Source: Parolsenella massiliensis
Lineage (GTDB): Bacteria; Actinomycetota; Coriobacteriia; Coriobacteriales; Atopobiaceae
NCBI RefSeq assembly: GCF_900143685.1
Contig: NZ_LT671675.1
Coordinates: 1,029,111-1,093,110 of the forward strand
Length of the DNA stretch: 64,000 nucleotides
Direction: 5' to 3'
This document shows positions 54,727-62,787 of this stretch, piece by piece. Numbering within the stretch: the first letter of the stretch is position 1; each line of letters begins with the position of its first letter. The translations under genes and the position numbers were made by a program. The notes below the pieces were generated by a model. It ran no database searches, was not told where the DNA came from, and saw only the letters and a program-made list of their open reading frames with translations.

Positions 54727-55860
54727 CTAGTGCTTCCAGTCCACGAGGCAGGCGTCGAGACCGGCGATGAGGGCGTCCTTGTCCATGTGCTGGCCAATGA
54801 AGCAGATCTTGGTCTCGCGGTCGCCGCACGTCTCGTCCCAGTCATCCATGACCTCGGGGTTCTCGGCGATGAGGCGGGCTCGGATGTCGTCGGGGGCGCT
54901 GGCGATGAACTTGCCCTGCTCGGAGAGCATGGACTGGTGGCCGGCCTGCTCGAACATGTAGCACATGTCGGGGTCCTGGGCGCTCCACAGCTGGCCCTTG
55001 GCGCGGATGATCTCCTTGGGCCAGGTGCGCACGTAGTCGGCGAACTTGTCGATGTCGAAGGGGCGACGGCGGTCGTAGACGAACGTCTCGATGCCATACT
55101 CGAGGACCTCGGGGTCATCGTGCTCCTCGGGGTGCTCCATAGCGTCGAGCCAGGCGGCCGAGCCGTAGGCCTGGTTGAAGTCGAAGCGGTTCGTGTCGAG
55201 GATCTGGTCGAGAGGAACGTTGCCCTGCTCGGCCTCCACGATCACGGCCTCCTTCTGCAGGCTGCGCACGATGCCGCGCAGCTCGTCGATCTGTTCGCGG
55301 GTGACCGTGTCGCACTTGTTGAGCACGACGGTGGTGCAGAACTCGATCTGCTGGACGAGCAGGGCCTCGAGGTCGTCCTCGTCGATGTTCTCGGCCAGCA
55401 GGTCACGGCCACCGTGGAACTCGTCCCACATGCGCGCGCAGTCGACGACGGCAACGATGTTGTCCAGGTCGAGGGGCGCCGCGGAACCGTATTTGGACTC
55501 GTCGCAGAACTGCGAGATCGTGTAGGCGATGGGGATGGGCTCGCAGATGCCGGAGGCCTCGATGATGATGTAGTCGAAGTCGCCGGAGTCCGCGATCTGG
55601 GCAAGCTGGCGGGCGAGATCGTCGGACAGCGTGCAGCACAGGCAGCCGTTCGTCATGGGGATGAGCTCGCCGTCGACCTGCGACAGGCCACCCTTGGCGA
55701 TGAGGCTCGCATCGACGTTGATCTCTCCGATGTCGTTCACGAGGACGGCCGCGCGGATACCGCGGTCGTTGCCGAGGATGTGGTTGAGCAGCGTGGTCTT
55801 GCCCGCGCCGAGGTAGCCGGTGAGCAGCACGATCTTGGTCTGCTTGGGCTCGTTTGCCAT
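54727..55860 (-). CDS. CobW/G3E-family metal-chaperone GTPase
   Basis: 377 residues. P-loop GYLGAGKTTLLNHIL, the CxCC metal site GCLCCTL, and the NKCD base motif. Family proteins deliver or handle zinc, cobalt or nickel. The ATG at 55860 follows AAGGAG. No metal-regulated promoter is evident. Confidence 0.87.
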   Translation of the reverse strand: MANEPKQTKIVLLTGYLGAGKTTLLNHILGNDRGIRAAVLVNDIGEINVDASLIAKGGLSQVDGELIPMTNGCLCCTLSDDLARQLAQIADSGDFDYIIIEASGICEPIPIAYTISQFCDESKYGSAAPLDLDNIVAVVDCARMWDEFHGGRDLLAENIDEDDLEALLVQQIEFCTTVVLNKCDTVTREQIDELRGIVRSLQKEAVIVEAEQGNVPLDQILDTNRFDFNQAYGSAAWLDAMEHPEEHDDPEVLEYGIETFVYDRRRPFDIDKFADYVRTWPKEIIRAKGQLWSAQDPDMCYMFEQAGHQSMLSEQGKFIASAPDDIRARLIAENPEVMDDWDETCGDRETKICFIGQHMDKDALIAGLDACLVDWKH

Positions 55861-55946
55861 GGGGACGCTCCTTCTTTGCGTGTGAAAGTTAGCCACGGGC
55901 AAGTGTACCCCGCGAGCGGCGTGCTAACGCGGCGTTGCGGAGCCAT

Positions 55947-55975
55947 GGCCCAAAAGTGCCAAAGACTTTTGGGCC
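55947..55975. repeat. Palindrome GGCCCAAAAGT...ACTTTTGGGCC
   Basis: Perfect 11-bp inverted repeat ending 2 bp before the crcB stop (minus strand). Same family as the CCCAAAGGGG elements. Confidence 0.65.
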
Positions 55976-55977
55976 AC

Positions 55978-56361
55978 CTAGCGAGCAGAGACGCTGGCGA
56001 CAAGCGCCTGGGCGGCGAGGCAGGCAGCCACGCCAAGCACGAAGCTGAGCACGAGGTAGGCTGCGGCAGCTCCGTAGGCGCCGCGCTCGATGAGGTCGCC
56101 CGTCTCGAGCGCAAACGTCGAGAACGTGGTGAACCCGCCGCAGACGCCGGTCTTGAGCAGAAGCGTTGCGCGGGGCGAGAGGCCCGCCGGCGCGGCGGCC
56201 GCCGCGACGACGCCGATGAGAAACGCACCCGCGACGTTGGTCACGAGCGTGGCGAGCGGAAAGCCCGCCTCCCCCACCGTCTTCCAGGGCACGAACGTGA
56301 GGGCCCAGCGGCCAAGCGACCCCAGGCCGCCGCCGAGAAACACCGCGATTGCGTCAGGCAT
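55978..56361 (-). CDS. crcB: Fluoride channel CrcB/FluC
   Basis: 127 residues, four helices. Motifs GGGLGSLGRW, TLVTNVAGAFLIG and GVCGGFTTFSTFALE match FluC, including the conserved Asn and Phe residues of the pore. It exports fluoride as an antiparallel dimer. Only one copy is seen. No fluoride riboswitch was recognised upstream. Confidence 0.93.
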   Translation of the reverse strand: MPDAIAVFLGGGLGSLGRWALTFVPWKTVGEAGFPLATLVTNVAGAFLIGVVAAAAAPAGLSPRATLLLKTGVCGGFTTFSTFALETGDLIERGAYGAAAAYLVLSFVLGVAACLAAQALVASVSAR

Positions 56362-56370
56362 TCCGAGCTT

Positions 56371-56724
56371 CCCTACTTCCGGCGCTGCCAGTTGCCAGAA
56401 ATTAACCTGGTCGAGCCATGGCTTCCGATTCTAGCTCCCACTTATTTCAGATAACGAACCAGCAAAACTACAATTGCGCCGCCAACCGTCAACGCTGGCG
56501 ACAATTCAATTAGAAATCCCAAAGAAAAGCCGAAGAGCACGCCCTCCACAAAGAAAAGCAAAATTAGGCCTAGGCAAATTAAAAACAAAAATACAAGGAA
56601 GACGAGGAACGTCATGAAGCTCTCGTCAATAACTAGAGAGAAAAGGGTCCTAAGAACAAATAGCAGGACAATCGTAAGAACGATATAAATCATCTTAAGA
56701 AGCCCCTACTTCCGGCGCTGCCAG
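56371..56724. repeat. 21-bp direct repeats flanking an AT-rich segment
   Basis: CCCTACTTCCGGCGCTGCCA plus G occurs exactly at 56371-56391 and 56704-56724. The second copy is the 3' end and stop codon of the 56706 gene; the first is a stranded copy just before crcB. Between them lies an AT-rich gene unlike its surroundings. Confidence 0.75.
56442..56693 (-). CDS. Small hydrophobic membrane protein, AT-rich, possibly inserted
   Basis: 83 residues, nearly all hydrophobic with two or three predicted helices. Base composition is clearly more AT-rich than neighbours (my estimate, around 40% GC against over 60%). It has a weak ribosome-binding site. No family recognised. Flanked by the 21-bp direct repeats, which suggests acquisition or segmental duplication. 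Confidence 0.55.
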   Translation of the reverse strand: MIYIVLTIVLLFVLRTLFSLVIDESFMTFLVFLVFLFLICLGLILLFFVEGVLFGFSLGFLIELSPALTVGGAIVVLLVRYLK

Positions 56725-56939
56725 CTGCTGGGCAGCTCGAGGGTGACGTTGCCATCCTGCCCGCGGCGCACGCGGCCGCCCTGGGCAAAGAACAGGCCCA
56801 CGAGGATGACGGCGATGGCGGGCAGCAGCTTGAACGCGAGCCCGACGAGGCCAAACGCCATGCCGACGACGCTGATGACGAGCGAGAGGAACAGCGACAG
56901 GAGGAACAGGAAGAAGAGCGCGACGAGAAGGGTTGCCAT
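56706..56939 (-). CDS. Small membrane protein, unknown
   Basis: 77 residues: a long hydrophobic stretch (residues 3-50) and a basic C-terminus ending SSWQRRK. The ATG at 56939 follows GGGAG; an ATG ten codons earlier is less likely. No family recognised. Confidence 0.55.
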   Translation of the reverse strand: MATLLVALFFLFLLSLFLSLVISVVGMAFGLVGLAFKLLPAIAVILVGLFFAQGGRVRRGQDGNVTLELPSSWQRRK

Positions 56940-57005
56940 GGGACTCCCGGGTTGGATTTGCCTGATCATACGCGGGGCGAGCGGGCCCGCCCTGAGCGAA
57001 CTATG

Positions 57006-57512
57006 CTACTCGGCCACGAGCGCGTGCTCCACCTCGGCGACGTACATCGTGTGATAGTCGTGCTCGGGATAGCTTCGGCCGTCAATCTCGGGGTCGAGGA
57101 ACTTCTCGGGACGGATGTCATCCGCGTAGAGCTTGCGGCACACGAGGACGAGGTTGGCCTGCTCGAACGCCACGGAACCGTCCAGGTAGGCCGGCGTGAA
57201 GCCCACATGCGTGGCCTTGTACGAGTCGCGCCCGCTGTGGGTGCCCAGGTAGCGCAGCGCCTCCTTGTGCTCGGGGGCGTAGAACGAGAGGGTGAAGCGG
57301 TCGTTGGCGTCGAGGAACTCCTTGGTGTAGCGCTGCGGGCGCACGTAGATGGTCACGACGTCCTTGCCCCACAGCACGCCCATGCCGCCCCAGCTCACGG
57401 TCATGGTGTTGTAGCCGCTCGTGGTACCCGCCGTGACGAGCGCCCACTCGTCGCCGATCTTCTCGAACGGGCTGAACTCGAGGCTCTTCAGGTCGACTTC
57501 CCTAAACGACAT
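57006..57512 (-). CDS. Flavin-reductase-like FMN-binding protein
   Basis: 168 residues with the FMN-binding split barrel: VTAGTTSGYNTMTVSWGGMGVLWGK, then YVRPQRYTKEFL. GAGAGGAA before the ATG. Members reduce flavin or act as one part of two-component oxidoreductases. Partner not evident. Confidence 0.85.
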   Translation of the reverse strand: MSFREVDLKSLEFSPFEKIGDEWALVTAGTTSGYNTMTVSWGGMGVLWGKDVVTIYVRPQRYTKEFLDANDRFTLSFYAPEHKEALRYLGTHSGRDSYKATHVGFTPAYLDGSVAFEQANLVLVCRKLYADDIRPEKFLDPEIDGRSYPEHDYHTMYVAEVEHALVAE

Positions 57513-57563
57513 GCGCGGTTCCTCTCCACGACGCTATACGAGGAGAGACTATACGCCCCCGGC

Positions 57564-57654
57564 CTGCCAAAGGGGACGGGTACGTTTGGCAGACCTGCCA
57601 GAGGGGACGGGTACGTTTGGCAGGCCTGCCAGAGGGACCCGTCCCCAATGGCAG
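57564..57654. repeat. Three tandem palindromic repeats, 31-bp period
   Basis: 29-bp units at 57564-57592, 57595-57623 and 57626-57654, each beginning CTGCCA and ending TGGCAG with AGGGGAC-type cores. The first two differ at one base; the third differs in its centre. They lie immediately after the DegV stop. Confidence 0.75.
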
Positions 57655-57655
57655 G

Positions 57656-58522
57656 CTAGCGCTGCTTGAAGAAGGCCAGGGCGATGGCGCCGGGGCCCAC
57701 GTGCGTGCCGATGGTGGCGCCCACGCTGTGGACGGGCAGGTCCTCGAGCGCGATGTGGTCCTCCCAGATGTGGCGGCTGTCCTCGATGTACTTGCGCAAG
57801 AGGGCGTCGTCCAGGCCCGCGTAGCCAAGCGCGATCGGCATGGCAAAGTCGATACCGCCGGCCGTCTCCACCTGCTGCGTGAGCAGGTTTCGGCCGTTCT
57901 TGGAGCCGCGCGCCTTGCCGAGAAGCTCCACGGCGCCATCCTCGATCGTGATGACGGGCTTGATGGAGAGCAGCTTGCCCAGCGCCGCGGCCGAGGCCGG
58001 GATGCGCCCGCCGCGACGCAGGTACTCCAGCGTGTCAAGAAGGCCCACCACGTAGATGTCCTCGCGCGCCTGCTCGAGCGCCGTGGCGATGTCGACAGCG
58101 GAGAGGCCCTCGCCCACGAGGCGCAGCGCGTAGTCGACGAGCACCCGCTCGCCCACCGTGACGTTCTTGCTGTCCACGACGTAGACGCCGCTATCAAAGG
58201 AGGCCGCCGCCGTGTTCGCGCTCGCATTCGTGCCCGAGAGCTTGCCGGACAGCGTGATGACGATGACCTCGTCGCCCGCCGCGCGTGCCTCTCCGATGGC
58301 CCGCTCGAAGGCGTAGGGGTTCACCTGGCCCGTCATGGGCAGGTCGTCACCCTCGACGAGCAGCTCGTAGAAGCGCTGGTGGGACAGGTTGACGCCATCC
58401 TCGTACGTGGTGTTGCCGAACGTGATGGAGAGCGGCAGCACCGTGAGCGCGGGGTTGCCGGCGGCCGCGACGTCTTCGCGGGTGATGTCGGAGGCGGAGT
58501 CGGTGATGATGCGAACGGCCAT
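57656..58522 (-). CDS. DegV-family fatty-acid-binding protein
   Basis: 288 residues. Typical start IITDSASDI, VLPLSITFGNTTYEDGV and LSGTNASANTAA. DegV/FakB proteins bind fatty acids for phosphorylation by FakA; no kinase gene is nearby. AAAGGA upstream of the ATG. Confidence 0.9.
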   Translation of the reverse strand: MAVRIITDSASDITREDVAAAGNPALTVLPLSITFGNTTYEDGVNLSHQRFYELLVEGDDLPMTGQVNPYAFERAIGEARAAGDEVIVITLSGKLSGTNASANTAAASFDSGVYVVDSKNVTVGERVLVDYALRLVGEGLSAVDIATALEQAREDIYVVGLLDTLEYLRRGGRIPASAAALGKLLSIKPVITIEDGAVELLGKARGSKNGRNLLTQQVETAGGIDFAMPIALGYAGLDDALLRKYIEDSRHIWEDHIALEDLPVHSVGATIGTHVGPGAIALAFFKQR

Positions 58523-58573
58523 AGGAGGTCCTTTCTTGGGCGAGAAACCGCAGGTGCGGGCGTTGGGTGCACG

Positions 58574-59044
58574 TTATCGGCCGATGCCGCGCAGGCACTC
58601 GAGCACCGAGGCGAGCGAGGCATAGAGCTGGGAGCGGGCTTCGTCGTCGAGGGCGGAGTCGACGCGGGACATGACGCGCGAGACCGCCTCGTCGACGCCG
58701 CTCATCGTGGCTCGACCGGCATCGGTGAGCGAGACGGGCACACGGTAGGCGCGGGCATCGTCCGTGGGCTGCTCCACGTTGACGAGCCCCGCGGCCTCCA
58801 GCTGGGCAAGCGAGCGCGAGACGGCCGCTCGCGTCACGCCGGCGCGGCGAGAGAGCTTGGCGGCCGTGACGCCGCCGCGGCTGCGGCCGAGGCAGTACAG
58901 GCACATGAGGTCGGCGCCGCGCAGGCCCAGGCGCTCGCACTCGACGGCGCGGATGCGCTGGACCTCCTTCTCGAGCGACGAGACGAGACCGACGAACTCC
59001 TCGAAGCGCTCGCCGTCCGTAAGGTTGTGGTCGGCCTGGTCCAT
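58574..59044 (-). CDS. MarR-family transcription regulator
   Basis: 156 residues with a winged helix: AAKLSRRAGVTRAAVSRSLAQLEAAGLV and then QPTDDARAYRVPVSLTDAG (wing). Predicted dimer. GGAGGAG precedes the ATG. Two TTGTT-N6-TCAACAT sites overlap its own promoter; the same pair is found before the OYE gene at 62853. Autoregulation and control of that gene are inferred. Confidence 0.88.
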   Translation of the reverse strand: MDQADHNLTDGERFEEFVGLVSSLEKEVQRIRAVECERLGLRGADLMCLYCLGRSRGGVTAAKLSRRAGVTRAAVSRSLAQLEAAGLVNVEQPTDDARAYRVPVSLTDAGRATMSGVDEAVSRVMSRVDSALDDEARSQLYASLASVLECLRGIGR

Positions 59045-59059
59045 GGCTCCTCCGGGTGT

Positions 59060-59123
59060 TTGTTAACTACTCAACATTTAGTTGCGAGCGCCATTTTACG
59101 CAGTCTTGTTTATGCGTCAACAT
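59060..59123 (-). promoter_or_regulatory. MarR promoter with two operator-like sites
   Basis: On minus TTGACG (59115-59120) and TAAAAT (59093-59098) are -35 and -10 with a 16-bp spacer. Site B TTGTT-N6-TCAACAT (59106-59123) overlaps the -35; site A (59060-59077) lies just downstream of the -10. Sites are 46 bp apart. Confidence 0.72.
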
Positions 59124-59144
59124 CTCCACGAAGTGCCCAAAGCC

Positions 59145-59171
59145 TCCCAAAGGGCTACGTCCCCTTTGGGA
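59145..59171. repeat. Palindrome TCCCAAAGGG...CCCTTTGGGA
   Basis: 10-bp perfect inverted repeat overlapping the 3' end of the HAD gene; it supplies that gene's stop codon and last five codons. Confidence 0.7.
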
Positions 59172-60042
59172 CAGCGGCGGGCTTACGGCCGCGAACGGTG
59201 CGCACCATATGGCGAGGAACGGCATAGGCGAGGTTCGAGCCCAGCACGAGGCCCGCGGCACGCTTGGCGTCGTCGGAGGCGCCGTAGGGGGCGAACGCGT
59301 GCCCATACGGGGCAAATCGCTCGAGCATGGCGATGTCGTTGCCGCCATCCCCGTAGACGGCGACCTCATCGCGAGATATGCCCAGGTAGCCAGCGAGCCG
59401 CTCGACGGCCTCGCCCTTGTTGACGTCGGCCGCCGTGATCTCGAACATCACGGGCGAGAACGGCGCATCCACGATTCTGTCGGCGCGCTCGGAGATGAAC
59501 GCGGAGAGCTCGCGCGCCATGTCAGCGTCCCGAACGCGGCAGTTCACCTTGCAGATGTCGTGGCTCAGGATCTCCTCGGCCGAGCAGCCGAACACGCGCT
59601 CATGCGGATAGCGAGCCTGTCCGCGGCGCATGGCACGCATACGCACGCCGTCCACGACGCGCGCAACGGGCCCGCGCACCTCATAGCCCGCCTCGTACGC
59701 CTCGCGCGTCCCCCTCACATAGCTGTGCTCGCGGCCTATGCACATGAACGGAGCCGCAGGAAACGCCTCAAGCATCTCCTCTATGACGGCTGGATCCATC
59801 GTCGCAAAGCGCACGACCTCGCTTTCGCAGTTGAGCACGATGGCTCCGTTTGCGCACACGACCTCGCAGGGAAGGCCCTCGAAGCCAAAGTCACCGCTAC
59901 TGCGAAACGTACGGCCCGTCGCCACGGCAAAGTGCGCACCGGCGTCTGTAACCTCGCGAATCGCCGCCCGCACGGCCAGGCTGACGTCGTGCAGGGCACC
60001 AAGCAGCGTACCGTCGAGGTCACTTGCGAACAGGCGGATCAT
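59155..60042 (-). CDS. HAD-superfamily Cof-type phosphatase
   Basis: 295 residues. Motif I DLDGT (D8, D10), motif II ATGRTF, and motif IV GDGGNDIAML. C2-type cap. Likely a sugar- or flavin-phosphate phosphatase; substrate unknown. Five bases after the kinase gene, so probably co-transcribed. Its last residues (VPKGT) come from a palindromic repeat. Confidence 0.85.
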   Translation of the reverse strand: MIRLFASDLDGTLLGALHDVSLAVRAAIREVTDAGAHFAVATGRTFRSSGDFGFEGLPCEVVCANGAIVLNCESEVVRFATMDPAVIEEMLEAFPAAPFMCIGREHSYVRGTREAYEAGYEVRGPVARVVDGVRMRAMRRGQARYPHERVFGCSAEEILSHDICKVNCRVRDADMARELSAFISERADRIVDAPFSPVMFEITAADVNKGEAVERLAGYLGISRDEVAVYGDGGNDIAMLERFAPYGHAFAPYGASDDAKRAAGLVLGSNLAYAVPRHMVRTVRGRKPAAVPKGT

Positions 60043-60047
60043 GGGCC

Positions 60048-61238
60048 TCACGCTCCAGAGACAGCGATGAGCAAGACGAATACGGCAAAGACGCCGAGCA
60101 GAACAAGCAATAGGTCCCGCCACGTGCGGCGAGGTGTTCGAACACGGAACCATGCCACATTCGTGCGCAGCCAGCGCTTGTCGGCCAGCGCAAATGCGAC
60201 AACAAACACCAGGTAGGGCACGAGAACGAGAAACGAGAAGAGGTTGAGGATGACACCACCCCGAACCCATTGCGCGGGAGTCACGGCGTCATAGACGCTT
60301 GCCGCCACGACAATGGCAAACGCCACGGCGACCAGGATGTTTCTCATTGTCCAGAAGCGAGGCGATCTCTCACTGGTGGTGGAAATTGGCCCTGGAGCCT
60401 TTGTCGCCGGCAGGGCTCGCAGGGCCGCCGCGAGCTCACCGGCAGTCTGGTAGCGCGCTGCCGGGTCAAGCGCGGCCGCGCGGGCGATGACTGCCCGCCA
60501 GGCGTCGGGCACAGCCGGATCCGCGAAGTCACGTCCGCGATCGGCAGGTGCGGGGTCGCGTCCCGTGAGGCAGAAGAACGCGAGAAGCCCGAGCGCATAG
60601 ACGTCGCTGCGAACGTCGGTCTGGCCAAAGCCATATTGCTCGGGCGGGGCGTAGGCGCGCGTGCCCAGGTGCGTTGTGTCCGACTCGGCCCCGTCGCGCC
60701 AGGTACGGGCAATCCCCAGGTCGATGAGCACGGGCGTGGTGGGGTCGCCGTCTGGGCACATGACGTTTCCCGGAGTGAGGTCACGGTGAACGATTGGCTG
60801 GTCAAGGACCGTATGAAGCTCAGAGGCGGCATCGCACACCGCCGGCATGATGCGGGCGGCGAGTTCCTCGCGCTGCTGCGGGCGAGCCGCCTCCACAACC
60901 TCGCGAAGCGTGTGGCCGGGAACGTGCTCCATGACGACCACAAGCGAGCCGTTCTCGGCCTTGCACTCGATAATGCGAGGAAGCTGGCGAACCCTCAGCC
61001 CCTCGTGCTCGCGAGCCGCGAGCTCAACGTAGACACGGCCGAGCCCCGAGTCCCGATCGATGACCTTGCGCACGAACGGACCCAGCTCGCCGCCGGCGGC
61101 CGTGCGCAGGTAAACGAGCTGCGTGAGCTCGCCCGGGGCTCGCTTGAGCACGCGCTCGATGCGATAGGCATCGGCCGGTGCCGCCGAAAGGGCCCCCGCA
61201 AGCTCATCGTGAATCTCGTCTGTCTCGTCGTAAGTCAT
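60048..61238 (-). CDS. Membrane Ser/Thr protein kinase
   Basis: 396 residues. Kinase domain about 20-280: probable Lys58 (FVRK), catalytic loop HRDLTPGN (D153), IDLG in place of DFG (D173), APPE at 197-200. Three C-terminal hydrophobic segments (about 312-334, 340-365, 375-396) anchor it, with no extracellular PASTA region. It resembles bacterial PknB-like kinases but with a short cytoplasm-facing form. Partner: the HTH gene 77 bp upstream. Confidence 0.82.
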   Translation of the reverse strand: MTYDETDEIHDELAGALSAAPADAYRIERVLKRAPGELTQLVYLRTAAGGELGPFVRKVIDRDSGLGRVYVELAAREHEGLRVRQLPRIIECKAENGSLVVVMEHVPGHTLREVVEAARPQQREELAARIMPAVCDAASELHTVLDQPIVHRDLTPGNVMCPDGDPTTPVLIDLGIARTWRDGAESDTTHLGTRAYAPPEQYGFGQTDVRSDVYALGLLAFFCLTGRDPAPADRGRDFADPAVPDAWRAVIARAAALDPAARYQTAGELAAALRALPATKAPGPISTTSERSPRFWTMRNILVAVAFAIVVAASVYDAVTPAQWVRGGVILNLFSFLVLVPYLVFVVAFALADKRWLRTNVAWFRVRTPRRTWRDLLLVLLGVFAVFVLLIAVSGA

Positions 61239-61255
61239 GTCTTCATCATAGCAAG

Positions 61256-61286
61256 GTGCCCAAAGGGGTCAGACCCCTTTGGGCAC
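61256..61286. repeat. Perfect palindrome GTGCCCAAAGGGGTC-A-GACCCCTTTGGGCAC
   Basis: 15-bp perfect arms around one base, between the HTH gene and the kinase. The best-preserved member of the CCCAAAGGGG family. Confidence 0.75.
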
Positions 61287-61314
61287 TTGAACTGTTGGTG
61301 TCAATAAACCGCAG

Positions 61315-61734
61315 TTAGCAGATGGTGCGTTCGCCGAATCGATAGAGCTCCTCGTTCACCTTCTGCAGCGAGCAACCACGGTCGAGGCAGAAGATGATGA
61401 TGGCATCGCGGCGGTCCTTGCTATAAAGGGAGCTCACGCCGGCGGCTTCGAGCGCGCGGTTCGTCTCGCGCAGGGTGAGGGCCATGGCGAAGGCGATCTG
61501 CAGCACCTTGTCGCGGCTGGGGTTGCGGGCGCCGGTGAAGATCTGGTAGCCGAACGTCTCGTTGAGGTTCGCCATGCGCACGACCTGCGATCGCTTGAGG
61601 CGCTTGGCCTCGAGCAGCTCGTTGAGGTAGTCCGCGAGCGTCCGCACAGGCTTGTTGTGCCTCTCGATAAACGAGTCGATGCTCGGCGCCTCGAGCAGCT
61701 CGTCTAGCAGCTCCTCAGTCAGCGGTTCTGCCAT
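61315..61734 (-). CDS. Helix-turn-helix (XRE-like) protein
   Basis: 139 residues. Central segment LKRSQVVRMANLNETFGYQIFTG and DKVLQIAFAMALTL is HTH-like. AGAGGAGG precedes the ATG. Similar small proteins lie next to Ser/Thr kinases in other Gram-positive bacteria, which suggests a kinase-linked role; DNA binding is not proven. Confidence 0.68.
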   Translation of the reverse strand: MAEPLTEELLDELLEAPSIDSFIERHNKPVRTLADYLNELLEAKRLKRSQVVRMANLNETFGYQIFTGARNPSRDKVLQIAFAMALTLRETNRALEAAGVSSLYSKDRRDAIIIFCLDRGCSLQKVNEELYRFGERTIC

Positions 61735-61765
61735 GCGCGGCCTCCTCTCCCCACAACACTACCTG

Positions 61766-62395
61766 TTAGAAGCCCGTGACGTCCCCAAGCTTGAAGTTAG
61801 CAACGTTGTCGATGCCCTTTAACGCCGTAGCCTCGAACTTCCAGGTGCCGCCGTCGGCAAGGTTACTCGTGTTGGCATAGGCGGTGTCGATCTGGTTGCC
61901 ATCGGCGTCAAACAGGTTATAACTCACCTGGACGTAGCTGAGCTCAGAGCCCGAATTGTTCGTGAACGTACCGGAGATCTTGGTCGAGTAATCGTCTCCG
62001 AAGAGCTCTTCGCCCTCGATAGCGTACTTGTCACCAGACTCCTCGGTGGATGCCGTTGCCGTGGCGGCGCTTGCAGCGGAGCCATCGGTGGTAGAGATGG
62101 TGTCCTTAGTGGCCTCGTTAATGGCAGCCGAGTACATGCTCTGGGTTCCCATGACGATGGCGATGGCGAGTACGTTTACGACAACCGAGGCGATGTCCAT
62201 GCCCTTGCCGGCCTTCTTGCCGCGGAGTACGCCCACGAGCCCGACGACGGCAAAGACCAGACCGATGAGCGCAAGGAAGAACGACAGGTTGTTGACGAAC
62301 GGCAAGAACGAAGTAAGCAAGGCAATGATGCCCAGCACAAGGCCCACGATCGCCGCCGCCGACTTGGAGCTAGGAGTAGTGTTGTTTTCCACCAT
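61766..62395 (-). CDS. Membrane protein with DUF4190-like helices and FxLYD-type tail
   Basis: 209 residues. Three membrane helices (about 12-38, 38-58, 65-85) fit DUF4190; a Ser/Thr-rich linker precedes a C-terminal beta domain with YVQVSYNLFDADGNQIDTAY, the FxLYD pattern. GGAAGG before the ATG. Likely surface-exposed; role unknown. Confidence 0.72.
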   Translation of the reverse strand: MVENNTTPSSKSAAAIVGLVLGIIALLTSFLPFVNNLSFFLALIGLVFAVVGLVGVLRGKKAGKGMDIASVVVNVLAIAIVMGTQSMYSAAINEATKDTISTTDGSAASAATATASTEESGDKYAIEGEELFGDDYSTKISGTFTNNSGSELSYVQVSYNLFDADGNQIDTAYANTSNLADGGTWKFEATALKGIDNVANFKLGDVTGF

Positions 62396-62506
62396 GAGAT
62401 TTCCTTCCCTCTAAGGTTGCAGTGCAGCCTAGATTAGGAAGGAACGGGCCGGATTTCATTAGCTGCGAGCATCGATTTGGCAATCGGGCACGTGAGATCG
62501 TCCAAG

Positions 62507-62639
62507 TATCGCCTTGTTGACGGCTAGCTTGAAAAGCAGCGAGTAGACCAAACGAGCACAGGCCGTCTACCAGCAGCTTTAGCGACGATTGAACACTCTA
62601 TACCTGACATGCTCCGTTCTAGCCGTCAACAAGGCGATA
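62507..62639. mobile_element. 133-bp element with 21-bp terminal inverted repeats (MITE-like)
   Basis: TATCGCCTTGTTGACGGCTA plus G at 62507-62527 is exactly inverted at 62619-62639. The 91-nt interior holds GTAGAC/GTCTAC and AAAGC/GCTTT pairings, so it also folds. TA at both ends could be a target-site duplication. No ORF. Could equally be a structured RNA. Confidence 0.55.
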
Positions 62640-62743
62640 GTTGCATTTAACGGACCCCCTCCTTTGTGCTGCAACACCATCGCAGACACGCGAACTCGCC
62701 AAGATAAACGAATTAGCGGCAGTTGCGTTTAAGGGACTTCCCC
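62639..62743. repeat. Imperfect direct repeat AGTTGC(A/G)TTTAA(C/G)GGAC
   Basis: Two copies, 62639-62660 and 62721-62743, followed by C-rich runs. In the 457-bp non-coding stretch 62396-62852 this, the 133-bp element and the OYE promoter are all that I see. Confidence 0.5.
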
Positions 62744-62787
62744 TTTTGCCCCCGCGGCATCTTCATTGGCACAAGAACGCCTAAATC

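Noticed and set aside
56362-56445. Fluoride riboswitch upstream of crcB
   Set aside because: The conserved fluoride-aptamer segments were not found; the space is filled by the 21-bp repeat and AT-rich DNA.
57564-57654. Possible small CRISPR array
   Set aside because: Three units of 29 bp with only 2-bp gaps, so there are no spacers; each unit is itself a palindrome.
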